NCBI GenBank assembly: GCA_021851525.1 | Contig: JAJZDA010000003.1 | Coordinates: 1 to 52,605 of the forward strand | Length of the DNA stretch: 52,605 nucleotides | DNA from: Actinomycetes bacterium | Lineage (GTDB): Bacteria > Actinomycetota > Thermoleophilia > Solirubrobacterales > Solirubrobacteraceae | Direction: 5' to 3' | Shown here: positions 42,701 to 49,130 of the stretch, in pieces | Layout: every line of letters starts with the position of its first letter | How positions within the stretch are numbered: position 1 is the stretch's first letter | The notes under the pieces: model-generated | The model's database searches: none | What the model was told of the DNA's origin: nothing | The model's input: the letters and a program-made list of their open reading frames with translations, nothing else | Made by a program: the position numbers and the translations under genes

Positions 42701-44229
42701 GCGGTGCCCGGCTCCTCACCGTGGGCCTGCACCAGCGCGTCGCGCAGATCATCGGTCCACCATCTGGTGGCTGCCGCCACACCCCGCTCCAGCGCGGCCT
42801 CGTCGTATGACGGGATCCCGTCCGGGGTGTGGATCACGAAGCGCATCCGCGCGATCGTGGATTCGGTGCGCTGCAGGTCCCAGTCGTACTGGCTGGCGCC
42901 GAAGGCATCCAGGAGCAGCGCGACCATCGCGTCGCGCGCCTCCGTGCTGACACGGTCACGCGGCAGGCAGACCAGGCATGTGACGAAGCGCTCCAGCTGA
43001 TCCTCGGTGACGAACAGCCGCACCCGCTGGCGCTCGCCCAGCGCGAGGATCCCGGAGGCCGAGCGCAGCAGCTCCGGCGCGCTGATCTGAAACAGCGAGT
43101 CCCGCGGGTAGCCCTCGCAGATCGCGGTCAGAGCCTTGGCGTCGTGGCTGTCGAGCGGGAACCCCGCCTGTTCCAGCACGTACTCGACCTTGCGCCGCAC
43201 GAGCGGAATCGCAAGCGCCGTCTCACGGTGCGCGGCGGTCGTGTAGAGGCCCAGGAAGCGCGCCTCGCCCAGCACCCGGCCGTCCGGCGCGAAGCGTCGC
43301 ACGCCCACGTAGTCCAGGTAGGCGGGACGGTGAACGGTCGCTCGAGAGTTGGCGATCGTCAGCACCAGCGGACTGTTCTCCAGAGCGAGCGCGAGCGCGC
43401 GCTCGCTCAGCGGCGTCGTCGGCGAGCCGGCCTCCTTGCGCAGGATGCCCAGGCCGGTGCCGGGCACGCCCTCCAGGCGCGCCCCGTCGGCGTCGGTCGT
43501 CAGCTCGTACTCGCGATACCCGAGGAACACGAAGCGGTCCTGGGTGAGCCAGTTCAGGAACGCGCGCGCCTCCTCCAGGTCACGTTCGGCGATCCCCGCC
43601 GCACCGGCGCCAACCTCGTCGGCGAGGGCCAGCACCAGCGTGCGCATCGGCTGCCAGTCCTCGACCGCGAGCCGCACGTCCCCGAGCACGCGACGCAGGC
43701 CCGCGTCGAGCTCATCCAGGCGCGTGGCGTCACGCTCGCGATCAAACTCCAGATGGATCACGGACTCCGCGGGGGCGCCCCCGTGCTCGGTGCCGGCCGC
43801 GCTCACGTCGAGCAGGGCGCCGGCCGCGGTCCGCGCGACGCGGATCACCGGGTGGATCGCCAGATGCGTGCCGTAGCCGGCGCGCGAGAGCTCCATCACC
43901 ACCGAGTCCACCAGGAACGGCATGTCGTCGGTGATCAGCTCCAGCACCGTGTGCTGCGCGGTCCAGCCATCGCGTTCGGAGTCCGGGTTGAGCAGACGCA
44001 GCTTGATCTCCCCGGGGAGCCGCTGCGCCATCAGGCTCCAGTGCGAGAGCACAGCGCCGCTGAGGTCGGCGGGGTCGCGCCCGGCGAGATCCTCGCCCGG
44101 GACCCAGCGGAAGTACTGACGCACGAACTCAGCGCAGGCGCTGCGCTGCTGCTCCGGGATCTGGGGAAGCACGCGAGCGCGCACCGCCTCGATCAACTCC
44201 CCCTCCGCCTGCGCCACCTCGATCGCCAT
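39694..44229 (-). CDS. gdhB: NAD-specific glutamate dehydrogenase, large (about 180 kDa) type
   Basis: A 1511-residue NAD-dependent enzyme converting glutamate to 2-oxoglutarate and ammonia, usually catabolic. The N-terminal half contains the ACT-like regulatory regions. The catalytic part has [67 protein letters not shown] and [21 protein letters not shown]. The ATG at 44229 has GGGAGGA upstream; the extra 15 codons before it lack support. The symbol follows usage for this class and could also be written gdh2. It is monocistronic and ends at a strong hairpin. Confidence 0.95.
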   Translation of the reverse strand: [1511 protein letters not shown]

Positions 44230-44310
44230 CTGTCCTCCCTGCCGGCCGGTCCGCCGATTCGTACAAACGTCCACACGAAAGATTGCTTACGTACTTTCGG
44301 TGATGTTGCG

Positions 44311-44324
44311 CGTGAACCTTCACG
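44311..44324. promoter_or_regulatory. Inverted repeat upstream of the secreted protein/sigma operon
   Basis: CGTGAACCTTCACG: six-base arms CGTGAA/TTCACG around CC, immediately before GATAAG, which could be a -10 box. It lies between the divergent glutamate dehydrogenase and the plus-strand operon, 59 bases before the ATG at 44383. It is a candidate operator for either side. Confidence 0.35.
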
Positions 44325-44382
44325 ATAAGGACGCCGACAGCTGAACTCGGCGACGAGCAATCAAAAGGACCGGAGGCCTGAG

Positions 44383-45873
44383 ATGGCAAGCAGATCAAAC
44401 GTGAAGCGCAAGCTCACCGCTTTTGCGGGGGTTGCGGCGGCCGCGGTGAGCGTTTCCGCCTCACAGGCGGGCGCCCACCTGCTGGCGCGCGACTCGCAGG
44501 GCGGCTCAGGTGACCTCAAGACGCTGGTCACCGGCACGGTGCTGACCGTCACCAACGGCAGCTTCACCGCCAACGCCTACGTGCTGATGCCGAGCGCAAT
44601 CGGCACCGGCGCGACCCCGACCCTCACGCCGGTGACGATCACCGAGAGCTCGGAGACGGACATCAACGTGCAGGGTGGCGGCCCGCTGGCGCCCGGAGAC
44701 ACGTTCTACGCGACCTACAAGGGTCAGCCCAACACGACGCCGATCACGACGCTCGTGGCGGCCACCCCCAACAAGATCATGGCGCTCCCGGGGAGCGCTC
44801 CTGAGGTCGAGGTCAAGGGCGTGGTCACCGCCGCGCCGACCGCCACCGCCCCGGACCAGTTCACCGCCACTGCGGAGATCGTGCTGCCGGTGGACCACGC
44901 CTACTGGCAGCTGCAGCAGCAGTCCTCTGGCTCACAGAGCGGCAGCTCCGGCGACGGCTCCGGCAACAGCTCCGGTGACGGGTCAGGATCGGGCGCCAGC
45001 AACTCCGGCAGCACCCAGCTGCTGGGCAGCGGCTCCAGCTCCCCCTCCTCAGGGGGCAGCACCGACAACATCGACCACCTGCGCGCGCATGACTCCGGCT
45101 TCAACGCCGGGACGCCGAACACGGTGATCACCGCGGGGCCCGGCACGACGTTCCAGATCAACGGCAACAGCTCAACGTCCGCCAGCGGGCTGGGCGTCGG
45201 CCAGCAGTTCACCGCGATCTTCGCCGGCAACCCGTATGAGACGCTCGCCCAGATCGTCGCCACCCCGCCGATCTCGGTGATGACCGACGGCTCATCCGGC
45301 GACGGTGGATCGTGGGGCAGCCAGGGATCGGGCGGCAGCCAGGGGTCCGGCGGCGGCCAGCAGACCGTGACCGACTCGCTCTACGCGTTCGTCGGCAAGG
45401 TCACGGCGGTCAACAGCGCCACCACCCCCGAGACGGTCACGGTGGCCGTCACGCAGTCGACCCCCAACGGTCTGCTGACCGGCACCGACACCTTCGACGT
45501 CGGTCTGAACACGCTGCTGCTGGGCAACAACTCGAGCAACCCGCTGTTGAACTCGCTGCAGAGCGTCAACGTCGGTGACATCGTGGCCGGCGGGGTTGTC
45601 GCACCGACCGGTCAGAGCGCCAGCGCGATTGAGAGCTCGACGCTCCAGGTGCTGGTCGACTTCCCGGGCTCCAGCACGGCCGCCAGCACCCCGCAGGTGC
45701 GGATGCTGCGTCATGCCGAGCTGCGCCGGGCGATGCGGGTTCTGGGCAAGCGGCTGAAGGCCGTCAACCGCCACAAGAAGCATCACGGCGGCAAGCACCG
45801 TGGCGGCAAGGGCCACGGCGGCAAGGGCCACGGCGGCAGGGGCCACAGGCACCACAAGCACGGCCGCCCGTAG
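44383..45873 (+). CDS. Secreted beta-rich protein with DUF5666-like modules and His/Lys/Gly tail
   Basis: A 496-residue exported protein. A signal sequence (KRKLTAFAGVAAAAVSVSAS) probably ends near residue 31. Three similar modules, at about 46-110, 145-290 and 330-430, each begin with a small barrel strand pattern (VTGTVLTVTNGSFTANAYVL, VKGVVTAAPTATAPDQFTAT, FVGKVTAVNSATTPETVTVA) and end with a GxxVxA-type segment, like DUF5666 repeats. Module 2 is split by a Ser/Gly-rich insert. The C-terminal about 40 residues are HHGGKHRGGKGHGGKGHGG-like, possibly metal- or wall-binding. GGAGG precedes the ATG. It is 32 bases upstream of the sigma fusion gene. Confidence 0.75.
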   Translation: MASRSNVKRKLTAFAGVAAAAVSVSASQAGAHLLARDSQGGSGDLKTLVTGTVLTVTNGSFTANAYVLMPSAIGTGATPTLTPVTITESSETDINVQGGGPLAPGDTFYATYKGQPNTTPITTLVAATPNKIMALPGSAPEVEVKGVVTAAPTATAPDQFTATAEIVLPVDHAYWQLQQQSSGSQSGSSGDGSGNSSGDGSGSGASNSGSTQLLGSGSSSPSSGGSTDNIDHLRAHDSGFNAGTPNTVITAGPGTTFQINGNSSTSASGLGVGQQFTAIFAGNPYETLAQIVATPPISVMTDGSSGDGGSWGSQGSGGSQGSGGGQQTVTDSLYAFVGKVTAVNSATTPETVTVAVTQSTPNGLLTGTDTFDVGLNTLLLGNNSSNPLLNSLQSVNVGDIVAGGVVAPTGQSASAIESSTLQVLVDFPGSSTAASTPQVRMLRHAELRRAMRVLGKRLKAVNRHKKHHGGKHRGGKGHGGKGHGGRGHRHHKHGRP

Positions 45874-45905
45874 CGGACGGTTGCGCCCGCTAGGAGAATG
45901 AAGTC

Positions 45906-47705
45906 ATGAGCGCGGTGAGCGGTGGTCAGTCCCGCAACCCAAGTGCGGGTCCAAGACCACCGCTCGCCGTGCCTGCGCGGCTGCTGCGGCTGCGCTCCGA
46001 CGCAGCCCTGGCGGAGCGCATCGCAGCCGGGGATGAGGGCGCGTTTGACGTCCTCTACGAGCGCCACCGACCGGTGGTGCTCGCCGTTTGCATGGGCATC
46101 CTCGGCATCCCCCAGGACGCCGAGGATGCAACCCAGGAGGCCTTCTCGGCGCTGACCGTGGCGCTGCGCAGCCAGGGCGTGGATGAGGTCCGGCCCTGGC
46201 TGTTGCGCGTGGCGCGCAACGCCGCGATCGACACCACCCGGCGGCGCAAGCATCGGCTGCTGACCGCCGATGGTGAGCTGCCTGAGCCCGCCGTGGTGCA
46301 ACGCTCCGGCAAGGAGGAGTACGAGGGCAAGGAGGAGTTTGAAGCGGTGCTGGAGGGGATCCGCCGGCTGCCGGAGACGCAGCGCACGGCGCTGCTGATG
46401 CGTGAGCTGAGCGGACACTCCTACGGGGAGATCGCGTCGTTGCTGGAGACCGATGAGGCCACCGTGCGCGGCCTCATCGCACGTGCACGCAGCGGCCTGC
46501 GCAATCAGCGCGAGGCCGCCGATCTGCCCTGCGCCAGCGCCCGCACCTGCATCGACGCGGAGCCGGACGGGCGCCGCTATGACCGCGCCACGCGAAGGCA
46601 CCTGCGCGGCTGCTCGCAGTGCCGCGACTACCGCGCCTCGGTGCGTGAGGACGGCCGCAGGCTGCGTGCCGGCTTTGCGATCCAGTCCGGCAGCGCGATC
46701 GGTGGTGGCGGGCTGGTGGCGGGCGCGATGAGCGCCGCCAAGGCGACGCTCGTGGCCGCCAGCGTGCCGCAGCTTGCCGCCACCTGCGCCTCGGTCTGCG
46801 CGATCGGCACGGTCGGCGGGATCGTGCTGCTGGCACCTTCGCATCCGATCCGCCCGCACCGGGCGCTCAGCGCGGCACCGAACGTCCCACGGACCGGCTC
46901 CACCCCGCAGGCCGCGGGCGCCGGCGCGATCAAGCTTGCACCGGCGCGCCCGACCGGCGATCGCCCACCCGCACACCATCACCACGTCCGCAACACGCTC
47001 CCGCAGCACACGGTGTCGCTGCTGGGCAAGGGCAAGCTGCCGCCTCTGATCGAGCACGAGGGCGAGGCCGGTTCCGGCAGCGCCACGCTGCTGAAGGGCG
47101 GCTCAGGCGACGCGTCGGCGGGGAGCGGCGACGCGAGCTCAGCCGGGCATGGCGCCGCCTCCGACGGCTCCGCCCCGGCGCGGGGTGACGGGCACGGCTC
47201 CTCCTCCGACGGGCATGGCGCTCCGACCGCCGGCAGCTCCTCCGACAGGCAGCCCGCCACCGGCGATGGCGGTGGATCCTCCGGCTCAGACTCGACCAAC
47301 CGGTCCGGCTCCGGGGGCGACACGAGCAGGTCCGGCGGCTCGGGTACCACGACCCTGCTGAACGGCTCAGGCAGTCAGCAGTCCGGTGACGGCTCGAGCG
47401 CAGGGTCCGACGGCTCCACCGCCGCCAGCTCAGACGCGGTGACCTCAACGTCGACCACCGCCGCGAGCAACGCGACGTCCACCACACCGGCGGGCACGAC
47501 GACAACCTCCTCCACGCCGACCGGCACCACGACGTCCACCAGCACGACGCCCACCAGCACCAGCACGACGCCCACCACCACCAGCACGACGCCCACCACC
47601 ACCAGCACGACGCCCACCACCACCAGCACGACGCCCACCACCACCAGCACGACGCCCACCACCACCTCCGCGCCGCCACCGCCTTCCAGCGGCTCCGGCG
47701 CATAG
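45906..47705 (+). CDS. ECF sigma factor fused to a zinc anti-sigma-like motif, membrane segment and surface tail
   Basis: A 599-residue single chain. Sigma-2 covers about 33-117 (FDVLYERHRPVVLAV, DAEDATQEAFSAL, RPWLLRVARNAAIDTTRRRK). Sigma-4 covers about 145-200 (LPETQRTALLMRELSGHSYG and TVRGLIARARSGLR). Directly after it comes a zinc anti-sigma/zf-HC2-like element: C209, C215, then H232xxxC236xxC239 (RHLRGCSQC). Residues about 264-310 are hydrophobic and Ala-rich, with a likely TM helix in AATCASVCAIGTVGGIVLLA. The remaining about 290 residues are Ser/Gly/Asp then Thr/Pro low complexity, ending in TTPTTTS repeats. AGGAGA is upstream of the ATG. Inferred role: a sigma factor tethered to and controlled at the membrane within one polypeptide. 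Confidence 0.85.
   Translation: MSAVSGGQSRNPSAGPRPPLAVPARLLRLRSDAALAERIAAGDEGAFDVLYERHRPVVLAVCMGILGIPQDAEDATQEAFSALTVALRSQGVDEVRPWLLRVARNAAIDTTRRRKHRLLTADGELPEPAVVQRSGKEEYEGKEEFEAVLEGIRRLPETQRTALLMRELSGHSYGEIASLLETDEATVRGLIARARSGLRNQREAADLPCASARTCIDAEPDGRRYDRATRRHLRGCSQCRDYRASVREDGRRLRAGFAIQSGSAIGGGGLVAGAMSAAKATLVAASVPQLAATCASVCAIGTVGGIVLLAPSHPIRPHRALSAAPNVPRTGSTPQAAGAGAIKLAPARPTGDRPPAHHHHVRNTLPQHTVSLLGKGKLPPLIEHEGEAGSGSATLLKGGSGDASAGSGDASSAGHGAASDGSAPARGDGHGSSSDGHGAPTAGSSSDRQPATGDGGGSSGSDSTNRSGSGGDTSRSGGSGTTTLLNGSGSQQSGDGSSAGSDGSTAASSDAVTSTSTTAASNATSTTPAGTTTTSSTPTGTTTSTSTTPTSTSTTPTTTSTTPTTTSTTPTTTSTTPTTTSTTPTTTSAPPPPSSGSGA
47540..47670. repeat. 21-bp coding repeat (TTPTTTS) in the sigma fusion tail
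   Basis: Repeated units of ACGCCCACCACCACCAGCAC and variants encode a Thr/Pro/Ser heptad about six times. The period is a multiple of three, so copy number can change without a frameshift. Confidence 0.85.
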
Positions 47706-47767
47706 GTCAACCCGCAGCCGAGGTCACTGGGCCGCTCGGCTTCAGGCCCGCCCGTGCGATGCGGGGC

Positions 47768-48946
47768 TCAGCAGCCCTCCAGCACCATCGCCAGCCCCTG
47801 GCCCACGCCGATGCAGATCGCCGCCAGCCCGTAACCGCCGCCGCGCTCGTGCAGCGCGTGCGCTACGCGGCCGATGATCCGCGCGCCCGAAGCCCCAAGC
47901 GGATGCCCGATCGCGATCGCGCCGCCGTGGCGGTTGACCTTCTCCGGATCCAGCTCCGGCCAGCCCTGCAGGCAGGCGAGTGACTGTCCGGCGAAGGCCT
48001 CGTTGAGCTCAACCACATCGATCTGGTCCCAGCTCAGACCGGCACGCCGCAGCGCCGTCCTGGCCGCCTCCACCGGGCCGATCCCAAAGACGTCGGGGTC
48101 CACGCCGTGGGCGGCGCGGGAGACGACGCGGGCGAGCGGGGCGCGGCCCAGCGGGGCCGCGCCCCGCTCATCGCCGAACAGGATCGCCGCCGCGCCATCG
48201 TTCAGCGGCGAGGAGTTGCCGGCCGTCACGGTGCCGCCATCGACAAACGCAGGCTTCAGCTTGGAGAGCTTCTCCAGCGAGCTGTCGGCGCGGATCCCCT
48301 CATCCTGGGTGAGCTCGACGCCGCTCAGCGGCACGACCTCACCAAGCACGCCGTCGGCGTACGCCTGCGCGGCGAGCCGGTGGCTGCGCAGCGCGAACTC
48401 ATCCTGCTGCTCGCGGGTGATCCCGTGAGCCTGGGAGAGGCGCTCGACGCTCTCCCCGAGTGAGATCGTCCACTGCGCGGGCATCCGCGGGTTGACCATG
48501 CGCCAGCCCAGCGCGGAGGAGTAGAGCGTCTCATTGTTGGCCGGGAATGCGCGGGACGGTTTGGGCATGATCCAGGGCGCGCGACTCATCGACTCCACCC
48601 CGCCGACGGCGACGATGCTCGCGTCGCCGCACTCGATCGCCCGCGAGGCCTGGATTGCGGCCTCCAGGCTCGACCCGCACAGCCGGTTGACGGTCGCCCC
48701 GGGAACCGAGGTGGGCAGCCCCGCCAGCAGCAGCGCCATCCGCGCGACGTTGCGGTTGTCCTCGCCGGCGCCATTGGCCACGCCGTAGATCACGTCGTCG
48801 ATGCGTGCGGGGTCAAGCTCCGGGACGCGGGCCAGCAGCGCCGTCAGGATCTCTGCTGCCAGATCGTCGGGCCGGACTGCGCTGAGCGCTCCGCCATAGC
48901 GGCCGAACGGCGTCCTGACGGCTTCGTAGATGTAGGCGACACTCAT
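47768..48946 (-). CDS. Thiolase (acetyl-CoA C-acyltransferase)
   Basis: A 392-residue thiolase joining or cleaving beta-ketoacyl-CoA. The acyl-binding Cys is in TVNRLCGSSLEA (about residue 90), NEAFAGQSLA and GGAIAIGHPLGASGARI carry the His site, and the C-terminal Cys is in AAICIGVGQGLAMVLEGC. The start resembles degradative thiolases (AYIYEAVRTPFGRYGGAL), including the PcaF/3-oxoadipyl type. Without neighbours of one pathway the substrate cannot be chosen. It appears monocistronic and leaderless, with GATAAT six bases before the ATG. Confidence 0.93.
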   Translation of the reverse strand: MSVAYIYEAVRTPFGRYGGALSAVRPDDLAAEILTALLARVPELDPARIDDVIYGVANGAGEDNRNVARMALLLAGLPTSVPGATVNRLCGSSLEAAIQASRAIECGDASIVAVGGVESMSRAPWIMPKPSRAFPANNETLYSSALGWRMVNPRMPAQWTISLGESVERLSQAHGITREQQDEFALRSHRLAAQAYADGVLGEVVPLSGVELTQDEGIRADSSLEKLSKLKPAFVDGGTVTAGNSSPLNDGAAAILFGDERGAAPLGRAPLARVVSRAAHGVDPDVFGIGPVEAARTALRRAGLSWDQIDVVELNEAFAGQSLACLQGWPELDPEKVNRHGGAIAIGHPLGASGARIIGRVAHALHERGGGYGLAAICIGVGQGLAMVLEGC

Positions 48947-48952
48947 CCGCTG

Positions 48953-48958
48953 ATTATC
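48953..48958 (-). promoter_or_regulatory. Candidate -10 box (GATAAT) of leaderless thiolase gene
   Basis: Minus-strand GATAAT followed by six bases (CAGCGG) and the ATG at 48946. No Shine-Dalgarno sequence. Confidence 0.5.
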
Positions 48959-49009
48959 GTCGGCGCGCGCCGCCGGGGCGCGCCGGGCTCGCGGACCGGC
49001 ATCCGCAGC

Positions 49010-49130
49010 CCGAGGTCAGCGGTGGCCGGCCCGAGGTCAGCGGGTGGCCGGCCCGAGGTCAGCGGTGGCAGGTCCACGGTCAGCGGTGGCCGGCCCGCGG
49101 TCAGCGGTGGCAGGTCCACGGTCAGCGGTG
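49010..49130. repeat. 21-bp tandem repeat overlapping the kinase stop codon
   Basis: Five to six units begin at 49021, 49042 (22 bp), 49064, 49085, 49106 and 49127, in two forms: GGTGGCCGGCCCGNGGTCAG and GGTGGCAGGTCCACGGTCAG, partly alternating. The minus-strand TGA stop of the kinase gene (49124-49122) lies in the GGTCAGC part of a unit, and all units carry the same triplet. Confidence 0.88.

Noticed and set aside
39622-44328. Three long plus-strand frames opposite the glutamate dehydrogenase gene
   Set aside because: All mirror the codons of the dehydrogenase; no motif, signal peptide or start site supports them.
46930-47710. Minus-strand frames opposite the Thr/Ser tail of the sigma fusion (Trp/Cys/Val-rich repeats)
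   Set aside because: They are the mirror image of a low-complexity coding repeat and have no start signal.
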